Origin: JAJEBT01 sp965221485
GTDB taxonomy: Bacteria; Pseudomonadota; Alphaproteobacteria; MPNO01; UBA830
Assembly (NCBI GenBank): GCA_965221485.1
Contig: OZ244893.1
Span: 2,356,001-2,420,000, forward strand
Direction: 5' to 3'
Length of the DNA stretch: 64,000 nucleotides
Under the pieces are notes generated by a model. It ran no database searches, had not been told where the DNA came from, and saw only the letters and a program-made list of their open reading frames with translations. Numbering within the stretch: position 1 is the first letter of the stretch; each line of letters starts with the position of its first letter. A program made the translations under genes and the position numbers. Below, in pieces: positions 34,356 through 43,802 of this stretch.

Positions 34356-36335
34356 TTATTCACCGGTTGCGAGAGAGGCTCGCTTTGATGCTTCAAAGGA
34401 TGTCCGCAAGGTCTCGAGAACCTCTTCGTTTGCAAGGGCCGAAATATCACCCGGATCCTCTCCCGTATAGAGAGCGCGAACGACGCGCCGCATGATTTTC
34501 TGGTTGCGGGTTCGGGGCAGGTCCTCGACAAACACGATTTCCTGAGGTCGGAAAGCCTTCCCGAGCCCGTCCGCGACTGCCGCGCTGAGCTGACCCGGCA
34601 ATTCGGGCGGCCTCGGGCGGCCGGCGCGCAAAATGCATGCGCACACCAGCGCCTGCCCCGTTATCGAATGGGGAACGCCGACAGCTGCCGCCTCGGAAAC
34701 CAGCCCGGTTCCCAACAACAGTTGTTCAACCTCTCCCGGGCCTGTCCGTTTCCCTGCAATCTTGATCGTGTCGTCCCCACGGCCGTGAAGATACCACAAT
34801 CCATCCTCATCGATTGATGCCAGATCTCCCTGTACCCATCGGCCCGGAAACCGGCTCCAGTAGGTTTCCAGATAGCGCTCCCGATCCTTCCAGAGCCCCC
34901 GGGTGAGACCAATGGAGGTCTGCTCCATGACAAGTTCGCCCTTGGTGTGAACCGGGACCCTGTCTCCCTTGTCATTGAAGATCGCAGCACCTGTTCCGGG
35001 AACCGGTCCCCCGAAGGAACAGGGCTTGAGCGGATGAAGCAATGTTCCGATCAGGATCGCACCCCCGATTTCGGTCCCTCCGGCGTAATTCAGTATGGGA
35101 CGCTTTCCGTCACCGACCTGATGGAAGAGCCATGACCAGGACTCCTGGTCCCATAACTCCCCGGTTGACACAAGAATCCTGATTGATGATCGATCATGTT
35201 TTCTGACGAATTCGGCGTCTCTCGCCATGAAGCCACGCGCAACGGTCGGTGCGAGGCCGACAACCGTGGCCCCTTGTTCGTCCACCAGCCGCCACAACCG
35301 CCCTCCGTCCGGATAGTCGGGTGTGCCCTCGACGAGTATGAGTGTTGCGCCCAGGAGGGTCGCTCCCACAACGGTCTTCGGACCTACGAGCCAACCCATA
35401 TCACTCATCCACAGAAGTCGGTCCGATCGACCAATGTCAAGCAGAAGACCGAGATCCAGGGCATTCTTGATGATGACACCGCAATGCGTGTGAACGGTTC
35501 CCTTGGGTCGGCCTGTGGTCCCTGACGTGTATATAATCATGACCGGATCTTCGGCCATCACGGCCGCCGGTCGAGGGTCCAGTGGCATGTCATCAGTCAG
35601 GGTTGCCCAGTCGATGTCCCGACCTTTCCGATACGGAACCCTGATACCGAGCCGTGGAACCACAACGACATGCTGCAGCGACCGAACCTTGTCCGCAGCG
35701 AGATCCACAGCCGTTTTCATTTCGATGATCTTGCCACGCCGGGTGGTACCGTCGGCTGTAATGACTGCTCGCGCACCGGCATCATTGAGCCGGCTCGCGA
35801 CCGCAACCGGCCCGAAACCGGAAAACAGGGGAAGTGCAATAGCACCAATTCGTGCAATGGCGAGAAAGGCGGCTGCCACCTCGGGTATCATCGGCATGTA
35901 GATGCCAACAACATCACCCTTCGCGAGTCCGAGTTGGCGGAGACCATGGGCTGCCCGAACCGTTTCCCTGTACAGGTCCGCATAGGTCCAGTTTCGGGCG
36001 TCACCGTTTTCGCCTTCCCAGATGATCGCAATATCCTCGCCGCGACCGGCCTCGATATGGCGGTCCAGGCAGTTTTCAGAAAGATTGGTTTGTCCGCCCC
36101 TGCACCAGACCGGCCAGGGTTTGCCGTCTTGAAGATCGAGAATGCGCTCGTTGGGCACGTTGAAGCGAATGTCGAAAAACTGAATCACAGCATCGTAGAA
36201 CCAGTCCGGATCCTGCACGGCCCGGTCTCCGAGCGCTGTATAGTCCGAAAGACCAAATTGTTCCTGAAACGCCTTCAGCCTGCTCGAATCGATTGTGTTC
36301 TGGTCCGGTTCCCAAACGAAACGCTCCTTGCCCAT
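34356..36335 (-). CDS. acyl-CoA synthetase, acetyl-CoA synthetase family
   Basis: A 659-residue AMP-forming ligase activating a carboxylic acid to its CoA thioester. Adenylate motif Ile-Ile-Tyr-Thr-Ser-Gly-Thr-Thr-Gly-Arg-Pro-Lys-Gly lies in the middle, then Gly-Gly-Thr-Glu-Ile-Gly-Gly, Gly-Asp-Leu-Ala-Ser, and the C-terminal catalytic Lys613 in Asn-Gln-Lys-Ile-Met-Arg-Arg. Length and the N-terminal domain fit the acetyl/acetoacetyl/propionyl-CoA synthetase group. A GTG at 36362 extends the frame by nine codons, but GGAG lies 8 bases before the ATG at 36335, which I chose. It converges on the DctP-like gene with 27 bases between. The chain specificity is not readable. Confidence 0.92.
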   Translation of the reverse strand: MGKERFVWEPDQNTIDSSRLKAFQEQFGLSDYTALGDRAVQDPDWFYDAVIQFFDIRFNVPNERILDLQDGKPWPVWCRGGQTNLSENCLDRHIEAGRGEDIAIIWEGENGDARNWTYADLYRETVRAAHGLRQLGLAKGDVVGIYMPMIPEVAAAFLAIARIGAIALPLFSGFGPVAVASRLNDAGARAVITADGTTRRGKIIEMKTAVDLAADKVRSLQHVVVVPRLGIRVPYRKGRDIDWATLTDDMPLDPRPAAVMAEDPVMIIYTSGTTGRPKGTVHTHCGVIIKNALDLGLLLDIGRSDRLLWMSDMGWLVGPKTVVGATLLGATLILVEGTPDYPDGGRLWRLVDEQGATVVGLAPTVARGFMARDAEFVRKHDRSSIRILVSTGELWDQESWSWLFHQVGDGKRPILNYAGGTEIGGAILIGTLLHPLKPCSFGGPVPGTGAAIFNDKGDRVPVHTKGELVMEQTSIGLTRGLWKDRERYLETYWSRFPGRWVQGDLASIDEDGLWYLHGRGDDTIKIAGKRTGPGEVEQLLLGTGLVSEAAAVGVPHSITGQALVCACILRAGRPRPPELPGQLSAAVADGLGKAFRPQEIVFVEDLPRTRNQKIMRRVVRALYTGEDPGDISALANEEVLETLRTSFEASKRASLATGE

Positions 36336-36571
36336 TAATGTCTCCGTTATCTCTCGGGCCACCGGCTGCCAGCAATCGGCCCATCTTATGGCGCAACTTA
36401 GCGTTCACACGGACGATACGATAGCCGCAACCCGGATACACGCGGATGCTGCGTTCACAACCTGCCAGTTCCGTGATCCCGAATATCGGGCTGGTGGCCG
36501 GCAAATGGACCCGGATGTGTGACATCTCCGCTGGAGCATTCGCAGGCCGAAATCAGAAAATCGCGGGCAAA

Positions 36572-37492
36572 CTAGTCTTTTGGAAAGACTGTTTCTCCGG
36601 CCGACTGTTCCCGCGTCTCCAGCGCTTCGGCCAGCCGCAAGACCGCGCTGCCAGGCCGCAGTGCCTGCTGCTGGGATTCGTGAGGAGCCCACCCTGTCAT
36701 CCAGATGACCTGAAACGTGGCAGATACACGTCCGTCTCTATCGCCATGAAGCTCACGATACCGGGCTGCGGCTGACATGAGGGTATCACGCCTCAGAAAG
36801 GTGCGATTTCGTGCCAGGGAGGCGTTCGTTTCCCCCATCCCTCTCAGGTCGTGCATCAAGGCAAACATGTCCGGATATGTGACGTGAATCTCGTCCGAAT
36901 CGACGACGGGAAGTGCGAATCCGGCGCGCTGCAGCAAGGCCCCTGCGTCCGCGACATCTGCGACCGGGGAGGTTCGGGGACCGGCACCGCCGGTTGTCTC
37001 CAGTTCGGCCTCAAGTAATACGTTGCGAAGTTCGATGAGAGTGTTGCCACCGAGCATCGCGCCAAGGAAGAGACCATCGGGTTTCAGGGTCCGGCGAAGC
37101 TGAAGCAGGGTTCCGGGCAAATCGTTGACCCAGTGAAGGGTGGGGCACGCCATGACGATGTCAAACGCACCATTTGCAAACGGCAAAAACTCCTCGTCCG
37201 CAACAACCAGGGTCGATCCGGCCAGGCGTCGCAACAGACTCTCTGAAATGTCAGTCGAGACGAGACTGCGGCTGAAGAGTTCACGACGGCCAGAGAGGTT
37301 CCCCAGCCCATCACCAAGGGCCAGGGCGTCCCGAAACGTCCGGTTGATGAGTTCAAGTCGCTCCACAAGTCTTTGAGAAATCACGCGATGCAGAAAATCA
37401 TGCCCGTTTGTCATTCGGGCCGCACGGTCACGATGCCGGCGAACCAGAACGCGATCGAAGACTTCAGGGCTGTTTGGCCTCACAATCGACAT
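36572..37492 (-). CDS. NDUFAF5-like methyltransferase-fold protein
   Basis: A 306-residue homologue of NDUFAF5 (C20orf7), the complex I assembly factor that in mitochondria hydroxylates an arginine of the NDUFS7 subunit. The N-terminus has Glu-Val-Phe-Asp-Arg-x-Leu-x-x-x-Arg-x-Arg-Asp-Arg-Ala-Ala, and the middle has Met-Ala-Cys-Pro-Thr-Leu-His-Trp-Val-Asn-Asp-Leu-Pro-Gly, both typical of this group. SAM motif I is weak: Leu-Ala-Leu-Gly-Asp-Gly-Leu-Gly-Asn at about 57-65 replaces the usual Leu-Asp-x-Gly-x-Gly-x-Gly. That fits a hydroxylase or chaperone role better than methyl transfer. BioC is the alternative reading, but no biotin gene is near. Confidence 0.82.
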   Translation of the reverse strand: MSIVRPNSPEVFDRVLVRRHRDRAARMTNGHDFLHRVISQRLVERLELINRTFRDALALGDGLGNLSGRRELFSRSLVSTDISESLLRRLAGSTLVVADEEFLPFANGAFDIVMACPTLHWVNDLPGTLLQLRRTLKPDGLFLGAMLGGNTLIELRNVLLEAELETTGGAGPRTSPVADVADAGALLQRAGFALPVVDSDEIHVTYPDMFALMHDLRGMGETNASLARNRTFLRRDTLMSAAARYRELHGDRDGRVSATFQVIWMTGWAPHESQQQALRPGSAVLRLAEALETREQSAGETVFPKD

Positions 37493-37712
37493 CTTGCAAC
37501 CTGTCCGAAGCTGAGGCCCTCCGGTTGATTGGCCAGCTTTTCATATGGGAATCCTGTCCATGGCGGCCGAAGCGTGGCGCAAAGTGCAAACATCAGCAGT
37601 TCCTTCTGGTCTCGACGAGACAGCGTGGCCGCCACGCTGGTCGCAGCAGAACACTGCTTCGCAACGACGACATCAGATGGCAATGGTCATCGCAAGGCCC
37701 CTCGGCTGATGC

Positions 37713-38594
37713 TCAGGAATCATCCCAGGAATTCCACATGCGCTCTCCAATGTCGCAACCCTTGGGATAAACGTATCCGCTTGGAGACGGACGCAACGGC
37801 GCCGGGGAAGATACGGGAACAATACGGCCAGACCCTATTCGTCTGATTTCCGGTTCCGTTCCCGAGATTTCAAGGACGAGCTTCCGCCGTATGGCCCGCG
37901 CAAAATCCTGGAACGTGTTGGCAACGACGATGAACGCACCGGGCCCACCGACCACACATCCCCAGTAATACTTGTCCAGATCGGGCAGGTAAAACCGGCT
38001 TCTGAACGCGCCGCGCTCGTTAATGATGGGAAGCCCGTTAATGGCAATCCGCCGGGCGATGGTGGCATCCCTGACCTCGTCCACGAGGCGTCCATGATTG
38101 TTTGGTCCGTCACCTGAAATATCGATGACGCGTCTTGTGCCCTCCAGAGCGTTCGTTTCAATCATTTCCCGCGCCATTTCGATGGCATCGCTGATTGATG
38201 TCCGGCGACCAAATGTGAGGGGGGCTTCGAGCAGACGAGCAGCGAAGGTATCGGCGCTTGTGCGGTCTTGGACGATCATCCAGTCGATGACAATCCGGTT
38301 GAAAGCACGGCTTGAGTAGTCGATGTAGGCGACGCCGATCTTTCCATGGAAACCTGACGAAATGGCGCGAATGATCTCCGGGTTTCGAAATGCTGCGGCG
38401 ATTCCCTGGCGCTGCAATACGGCCTCGTCCTCATCGATGCTTCGCGAGACGTCGGTCGCAATGACGAGTTCAAGATCGACAGCCTGTGCTGCTGCCATTG
38501 CTGCAGCTGGAGCCGTTGCTGCGATCACCACGCTTCCGGAAAGCGCAAGGCACGCGTTCCACAGTCGATTTCCTGGGCCTGTGAGTGTTGTCAT
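37713..38594 (-). CDS. DUF1194 secreted protein with VWA-like fold
   Basis: A 293-residue protein. Residues 1-38 form a signal peptide (hydrophobic run Val-Val-Ile-Ala-Ala-Thr-Ala, ending Ala-Gln-Ala). The mature part starts Asp-Leu-Glu-Leu-Val-Ile-Ala-Thr-Asp-Val-Ser-Arg-Ser at 40-52, a MIDAS-type Asp-x-Ser-x-Ser, and continues with Asp-Ile-Ser-Gly-Asp-Gly-Pro-Asn-Asn. This is the DUF1194 pattern, a von Willebrand A-like periplasmic family of unknown role. AGAGG lies 8 bases before the ATG at 38594; the frame stays open to 39203 but without similarity. It occupies the place between the NDUFAF5-like gene and grxC where many relatives carry comF. Confidence 0.88.
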   Translation of the reverse strand: MTTLTGPGNRLWNACLALSGSVVIAATAPAAAMAAAQAVDLELVIATDVSRSIDEDEAVLQRQGIAAAFRNPEIIRAISSGFHGKIGVAYIDYSSRAFNRIVIDWMIVQDRTSADTFAARLLEAPLTFGRRTSISDAIEMAREMIETNALEGTRRVIDISGDGPNNHGRLVDEVRDATIARRIAINGLPIINERGAFRSRFYLPDLDKYYWGCVVGGPGAFIVVANTFQDFARAIRRKLVLEISGTEPEIRRIGSGRIVPVSSPAPLRPSPSGYVYPKGCDIGERMWNSWDDS

Positions 38595-39632
38595 CTGATC
38601 AGCCTCTGGTGTGTCGTCTACTCTGCAGCCATTTTTCAACGAGCCTTGGGTACCACAACGCGCCGCTTCGACGAATATGGCCAGATCGGTGAGGGACTTG
38701 AATGCACATCGCTTCAAGAGTGTTCGGCGAAGACACACATTCATGCTCTTGCATGGCATCTGCCATGGTTGACCATTCCGCCAGACCTTGTTCGCCGGGT
38801 TTGGCTTTCCTTCCGGGGGCTCGGCTGGCAAGAACTCCAGGGCCCTGACACGATGCACAGTCAGCATCCCCGAACCGCAGTGTGACATCATAAGGTGCAT
38901 ACCCCGCAAGATCACACCAATTCGGTTTGGGAACGGAGAAGAACGGGCGAGGCTGCCGGTTACCGTAACCATCACTCTCCGAGGCCGCACCGGTAACGGG
39001 GGGTCGGGTGCCGGCATGGTATCGACCTTCGGGTGGAGGCTCACCCGAGATTTTGTTCGAACCTCGGTCAGGCGAGTGACATAGAGAGGATAGCGAACTT
39101 GCGGGCGGCCTGGCGTCCGCCGCTTCCGGTTCTGCCCCCGGATAGTGATGCCGGAAGCCATGTCTGGGTTTCGGCCTGGCAGTCCTTGAAGTATTCGCCA
39201 CACCTTCAGGCTTCGGAATGCTCACGCCGGAAAGGCCGTGGAGATCGGCGCGGCAGGCCCTGGCGCAATGTCATGACGATGTGGCGGTCACGCTTATCCG
39301 GAAATAGTCAACCGCCGTGTTCGGAGGCTCGGCACGACGCAGGGCAAAGCGGCACGTACCTCTATGGCGATGTCGCTGCAATTGCCGAATGGTGCGGACA
39401 CCAAGGTGGAGGGGTTGCCACCTTCGGGGGAGGATGACAGCCTTCATCTATCGTGGAAACCGGTGACGAACCCGGGGAACAGCGCACGAGGCACTGCTGT
39501 TTTCCGCAGTCGGATCATCGCTGAGACGCCCAGGCTGCCAGCAATGTCCAGGTCCTGAAGGCACATGGGGCTGACAACGGTCCGGAACCCATGCATATTG
39601 CGTCGGAAATCCACAGGACAGGAAACGAGTGC
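38595..39632. other. 1-kb gene-free stretch
   Basis: No supported gene. A leftward frame of 208 codons (39225 to 38599) ends just before the DUF1194 start, but it is rich in Arg, Pro and Ser and has no motif or ribosome binding site. No ComF-like zinc or phosphoribosyltransferase motif is found on either strand. Confidence 0.45.
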
Positions 39633-39893
39633 ATGGCTCGGGTCGAAATTTATTCAAGCCTGTTTTGCCCCTTTTGTTACCGGGCCAAGCGCCTGTTATC
39701 GAAAAAGGGAGTCTCCTTTGACGAAATCAATGTGGACGCGAAACCTGGCAAACGAGAGGAAATGATCGACCGGGCAGGCGGCCAGCACACCGTGCCGCAG
39801 ATCTTTATCGACGGAAACCATGTGGGAGGCTGCGATGATCTTGTCGCGCTCGACCAAAGCGGCCGCCTCGATGACATGCTGGGACCGGCTTGA
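39633..39893 (+). CDS. grxC: glutaredoxin 3
   Basis: An 86-residue dithiol glutaredoxin reducing protein and small disulfides with glutathione. The active site Cys12-Pro-Phe-Cys15 lies after Tyr-Ser-Ser-Leu-Phe. The cis-Pro loop His-Thr-Val-Pro-Gln-Ile-Phe-Ile and the Gly-Gly-Cys-Asp-Asp glutathione-binding region are present. The start at 39633 opens Met-Ala-Arg-Val-Glu-Ile-Tyr as in homologues; the frame runs 14 codons further up. It is 3 bases before the nitrilase-family gene, a conserved alphaproteobacterial pair. Confidence 0.95.
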   Translation: MARVEIYSSLFCPFCYRAKRLLSKKGVSFDEINVDAKPGKREEMIDRAGGQHTVPQIFIDGNHVGGCDDLVALDQSGRLDDMLGPA

Positions 39894-39896
39894 TCC

Positions 39897-40772
39897 ATGT
39901 CCCGTTCCTTCACCCTGGCCTGCATCCAGCTCAATGCAGGCGCCGAACTCGCACCAAATATCGTTGCCGCATCGGACCTGATCCATCAGGCGGCCAAACA
40001 AGGTGCGCACCTGGCGTCTTTGCCCGAATGTGCCGTTCTGATTGAGCCTGATCGGGAGGCCTTGCGCCAGAAATCGCCACCGGAAGATCGGCATCCTGCA
40101 CTGGCTGCGTTTACAGATCTTGCCGGACAGACAGGGCTCTGGCTTCACATCGGATCACTGGCGGTGACCACAGGCTCTGGCGAGCTCGCAAATCGGAGCT
40201 TTCTGATTTCCCCGGAGGGAACGATCGCAGCCCGCTACGACAAGATTCACATGTTTGACGTCGATCTCTGTGGAAACGAGTCCTACCGCGAGTCTGACAC
40301 CTACAGGCCAGGGACGAGGGCGGTGATCACGGACTTGCCGTGGGGCCGGCTGGGTCTCACCATTTGTTATGATGTCCGGTTTCCATCTCTCTACACGCAT
40401 CTCGCCCGTGCGGGTGCGCGCTATATCGCCGTGCCGTCAGCCTTCACTCGGCAGACAGGAGCGGCGCATTGGCATGTCCTTCTTCGTGCTCGTGCAATAG
40501 AAACCGGATCCTGGGTCTTTGCTGCAGCACAATGCGGTGAACATGCGGCGGGGCGGCAAACCTATGGCCATTCCATCATTGTCGACCCGTGGGGACATGT
40601 CGTCGCAGAAACCGGAAACGAGCCGGGACTCATCATGGCCGAGATTGATCCGGCACAGGCCGAAAAAGCGAGACGTGCCATCCCTGCGCTTGTCAACGCC
40701 CGCCCCTATTCACCGGCCGGCTCCTCTGGTTCGACGGACATGCCCGAGGACCGTCAGGCCGTTTATCGCTGA
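39897..40772 (+). CDS. carbon-nitrogen hydrolase (nitrilase superfamily, Nit1-like)
   Basis: A 291-residue cytosolic amidase with the nitrilase triad Glu44 (Leu-Pro-Glu-Cys), Lys116 (Tyr-Asp-Lys-Ile-His) and Cys157 (Leu-Thr-Ile-Cys-Tyr-Asp-Val-Arg-Phe). The motif Lys-Ile-His-Met-Phe-Asp-Val-Asp and the grxC partnership fit the Nit1 branch, which hydrolyses deaminated glutathione as metabolite repair. This role is inferred from the family. It is cotranscribed with grxC (3-base gap). Confidence 0.93.
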   Translation: MSRSFTLACIQLNAGAELAPNIVAASDLIHQAAKQGAHLASLPECAVLIEPDREALRQKSPPEDRHPALAAFTDLAGQTGLWLHIGSLAVTTGSGELANRSFLISPEGTIAARYDKIHMFDVDLCGNESYRESDTYRPGTRAVITDLPWGRLGLTICYDVRFPSLYTHLARAGARYIAVPSAFTRQTGAAHWHVLLRARAIETGSWVFAAAQCGEHAAGRQTYGHSIIVDPWGHVVAETGNEPGLIMAEIDPAQAEKARRAIPALVNARPYSPAGSSGSTDMPEDRQAVYR

Positions 40773-40999
40773 GACCTCTTCGATTCAACTTCCGGCTCAG
40801 ACGGTCATCGGTTTGCTACGTGCGGCGGAATACCGGAGGCGCTGCCAGACCGTGGTTGCAGTTTGCATCTGGTCTCCGGGAATTCAACAATTGCAGCCGA
40901 GCCGTTTCCGGATCGGCAGGCTTGATACGGTCCGGCTCCCTGCAAACATGATCGCGGGACATTGAGACAGCATCGAGTCGGACGGAACGGGGCAGCACC

Positions 41000-41503
41000 A
41001 TGTATGATTTTGCCGCAATCGACTTCGAGACCGCAAACTATGACAGGGACAGCGCCTGTGCCATTGGCGTTTCCATCGTAAGAAACGGCCGGATTGCAGG
41101 CCTTGAACGCCGCCTGATTCGACCTCCAAGCTCCATATTCGAGTTCACATACATACATGGTCTCACCTGGAAAGATGTGCGCAAGGCTCCCCGTTTTGCG
41201 GAGGTCTGGCAGGAACTGCTTCCTCTCTTCGAGGATGTAAATTTCCTGGTCGCCCACAATGCACCGTTCGATCGGGGAGTACTCGAAGCCTGTTGTGCAC
41301 GAAGCGGGATCACGCCACCGTCTCACCGGTTCGTATGTACCGTTCAAATTGCCCGCAACTTCCTGAAGATCCGCCCTGCCAAACTGTCCAATGTATGCCA
41401 GCGGCTGCAAATACCCCTTGATCATCACGAGGCCGGATCGGATGCCGAAGCCTGCGCCCGGATCCTGCTGGTGGCCGTAGACGGCGGATGGCGCCTGGAC
41501 TGA
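41000..41503 (+). CDS. DEDDh 3'-5' exonuclease
   Basis: A 167-residue single-domain exonuclease of the DnaQ/epsilon family. Metal-binding residues are Asp8 and Glu10 (Ile-Asp-Phe-Glu-Thr), Asp91 (His-Asn-Ala-Pro-Phe-Asp) and the His143-x4-Asp148 pair in His-His-Glu-Ala-Gly-Ser-Asp. The short length without other domains excludes a polymerase III epsilon subunit with its alpha-binding tail. It may act on DNA or RNA in repair or turnover. It stands alone between the nitrilase-family gene and the convergent dioxygenase operon. Confidence 0.92.
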   Translation: MYDFAAIDFETANYDRDSACAIGVSIVRNGRIAGLERRLIRPPSSIFEFTYIHGLTWKDVRKAPRFAEVWQELLPLFEDVNFLVAHNAPFDRGVLEACCARSGITPPSHRFVCTVQIARNFLKIRPAKLSNVCQRLQIPLDHHEAGSDAEACARILLVAVDGGWRLD

Positions 41504-41577
41504 ACATGCTTGAGGAATGATCCGGCCGATTGCCTGCCTCGCCCGGTCTTTCCGACAGGTGCAAACAGCCCCTGTAT

Positions 41578-42081
41578 TCAGATCATGTAGAAGTCGAGTT
41601 TGGCCGGCAGATTGTCGTTCAGAAGAATGATCTTTTTTGCAGCGATCCGCGCCTTCTTCTCTTCCTCGAATACTATCGCCATATCGTAGCGGCAAATTGA
41701 CTGGTATTGGCGCTGCCGTTTCGGATCGTAAAGATGGGTGATGCAGTTGCAAAGGACCGAAGCCCGTTCGTCTCCCTCCAGCTCGATTTCCACATTCGAC
41801 AAGACATGTGCGGTCCGGGGAAGGACCAGTGCAGCTGCCGACTTGCCCGAGAGGATCCTGGAAACCCTTTCCTCAAGACGCGTTCTGGAGTTGAGGTAGA
41901 TCAGCGACACTTCCCTGCGGGGATCACTCGTTGGCTCGTGCTCGCTTTTCCATGCAGGCACCCAGAAAACCGGATTGTCCACATACAGGTCCAGCCAGTC
42001 AGCCCAGCACTGCCGGTCCAGGCAGCGGGCTTCCCGGTACAGAAGATCGACGACCGCATCGATCTTGTCATGGTTGCTCAT
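41578..42081 (-). CDS. aromatic-ring-hydroxylating dioxygenase, beta subunit
   Basis: A 167-residue small subunit of a Rieske dioxygenase, the structural partner in the alpha-beta hexamer. It has the NTF2-like fold pattern Leu-Tyr-Arg-Glu-Ala-Arg-Cys-Leu-Asp, Trp-Leu-Asp-Leu-Tyr, Asn-Pro-Val-Phe-Trp-Val-Pro, a conserved Arg-Thr-Ala-His-Val-Leu-Ser-Asn, and a C-terminal Lys-Ile-Ile-Leu-Leu-Asn-Asp. The ATG at 42081 overlaps the alpha-subunit stop by four bases (ATGA). The frame extends far upstream within the alpha gene, which is not meaningful. Confidence 0.93.
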   Translation of the reverse strand: MSNHDKIDAVVDLLYREARCLDRQCWADWLDLYVDNPVFWVPAWKSEHEPTSDPRREVSLIYLNSRTRLEERVSRILSGKSAAALVLPRTAHVLSNVEIELEGDERASVLCNCITHLYDPKRQRQYQSICRYDMAIVFEEEKKARIAAKKIILLNDNLPAKLDFYMI

Positions 42082-43439
42082 CCGCCGGCAGCCCCATTCC
42101 TCGCAGCCGGGGAAATTCCCGCCAGTCCCGCCTTGAGGCGATCGCGCCACTCGCGCAGCGGCCCATGAAGTATGGTCTCGTCGCCGAGCCCCAAGGAACC
42201 CACAATGGACTGCTCGGGCCGAACACCCAGCTCCCTGGCCTCGGCAATTGGCGCCTTGCTGACGGCGGCCATTCCTCTCATGTATCCCTGGTTCCATTCA
42301 ATGATATCGGCACCGGGGCCATCCTGGATGTCCTCGAATATCGAAGTATCGTCTGGAGTCGCCAGACCGCTGGGATTGAAAAATTCCTCGTATTGCCGGA
42401 TGCGCATTTCCCGCGCTTCCTCTGACTCGCCCTTGGGAGCAATGCACAATGTCGTGATTTCTGTATGATTCGCGCGAATGGGCCGATTGATGCGGATCTG
42501 GAGAGAGGCGTTCTCCAGAAGCTGCATGTTGGGAAAAAAGAGAACATTTCTTGTGGAAAGCATCCATTTGAATCTGGTTTCGCTGACCCGACCCTGCAAT
42601 TTTTCCCGGTCCAGGTACAAAGGCCTCGCTTCGACCTTATCCCCGCCTCCGAACATGACACTGTGCCCGTTCGGAAAGCACATGGACCCTCGCGTCACGT
42701 CGCTGTTCATGCGGTTTCGGTAGGGGGAATCAGCCGCCATGTCATTCGAGGACCTGCCATTCAGGATCTCCACGAACGTCTGGTGCGTGGGCATGAAGTG
42801 ATAAAGGTCCGCGGAATTCTCGATCTGAAGCTTCCAGTTGCCCTCGTAGCTGTATTTCACGGTTCCCGGGATAAGTTCCAGCCCGTCATCGCCCTGATCG
42901 ACAACCAGATCGATAAAGATCCTCGTGTCTCCCAGAAACTCCTCGAGTGGCACCACATCCGGATTCAGGCTTCCAAACAGAAATCCGCGATAGCTCTCGA
43001 AGCGGGGAATGGGCCTGAGGTCATGGTCCTCGTCGTCGAAATGATTGCCGTAGGCACCTCGATTTCGATGGGTCAGGCCCACGTTTCTGCCGCCGCTATC
43101 ATAGGTCCAGGCGTGGTAGGGACAAACATGGATCGGGCTGTTTCCGGATTCGATATGGCAGATCAGGGAGCCCCGGTGACGACATGCGTTCAACAGGCCA
43201 TGAACCCTGCCATGATCGTCCCGCGACACAATGACCGATTGACGGCCAATACGAGTCGTAATGAAATCGTGGGCATTGGGCACCTGGCATTCCAGACCGA
43301 CAAACATCCAGTTGCCCTCAAAAATATATTGCATTTCGAGGTCGAAGAGTTCCTGCGACCGATAGACATCGGCATGGACCCTGAAAATCTGGCGTTCCGG
43401 ATCGTCGACGATCAATTCGTCAATGTCTCTGGGTTCCAT
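42078..43439 (-). CDS. aromatic-ring-hydroxylating dioxygenase, alpha subunit (Rieske)
   Basis: A 453-residue catalytic subunit. The Rieske [2Fe-2S] site is Cys86-x-His88 and Cys106-x2-His109. The mononuclear iron site has Asp211, His214 and His219 in Asn-Ser-Ala-Asp-Leu-Tyr-His-x4-His. These are the benzoate/naphthalene-type dioxygenase motifs for cis-dihydroxylating an aromatic ring. AGGGGG precedes the ATG. No ferredoxin or reductase component lies in the window, so electrons must come from elsewhere. The ring substrate is not predictable. A divergent TRAP permease gene starts 360 bases away. Confidence 0.95.
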   Translation of the reverse strand: MEPRDIDELIVDDPERQIFRVHADVYRSQELFDLEMQYIFEGNWMFVGLECQVPNAHDFITTRIGRQSVIVSRDDHGRVHGLLNACRHRGSLICHIESGNSPIHVCPYHAWTYDSGGRNVGLTHRNRGAYGNHFDDEDHDLRPIPRFESYRGFLFGSLNPDVVPLEEFLGDTRIFIDLVVDQGDDGLELIPGTVKYSYEGNWKLQIENSADLYHFMPTHQTFVEILNGRSSNDMAADSPYRNRMNSDVTRGSMCFPNGHSVMFGGGDKVEARPLYLDREKLQGRVSETRFKWMLSTRNVLFFPNMQLLENASLQIRINRPIRANHTEITTLCIAPKGESEEAREMRIRQYEEFFNPSGLATPDDTSIFEDIQDGPGADIIEWNQGYMRGMAAVSKAPIAEARELGVRPEQSIVGSLGLGDETILHGPLREWRDRLKAGLAGISPAARNGAAGG

Positions 43440-43802
43440 TCAGATCCCCCTGTGAACCGGTCTGGCGACAAAGTCTACCGATATCACCATCTGTTCGCCA
43501 TCCACTCAAAACGCCACCGGTCTGATTGATGGCAATAGCTGCCTGCAAAGGCCATGAAATGTCCGCCACAGCACGGCTTCCGGGGGAACGCGGTTACCGA
43601 AAGGAACAAAACGCGCGAAGGCACGGTCCGGGGCCAGACTCGTGCGATCCCGGTCTTCCCGGGTTTGCCACTTTCGGCGCCGCTCATGTCATAATGGGGA
43701 GCAGCGGACTGCCGGGATGAACTTGAAACGAGAAGCCGCAGGCCGACCGGTTAATAGTTGACGTCGGATGTTCGTTCACCGGACACTCCTCGGGGAGCAC
43801 GA
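43440..43802. other. divergent promoter region
   Basis: Intergenic space between the leftward dioxygenase operon and the rightward TRAP permease. It must carry both promoters, but I see no convincing -35/-10 pair or repeat. The permease frame is open from a TTG at 43758 with no ribosome binding site. Confidence 0.4.

Noticed and set aside
36572..37492. Calling this protein BioC
   Set aside because: SAM motif I is eroded and N-terminal residues fit the NDUFAF5 group; no biotin genes are near.
38599..39225. Leftward open frame of 208 codons just upstream of the DUF1194 gene
   Set aside because: Low-complexity Arg/Pro/Ser composition with no motif and no ribosome binding site; open frames of this size occur by chance in GC-rich DNA.
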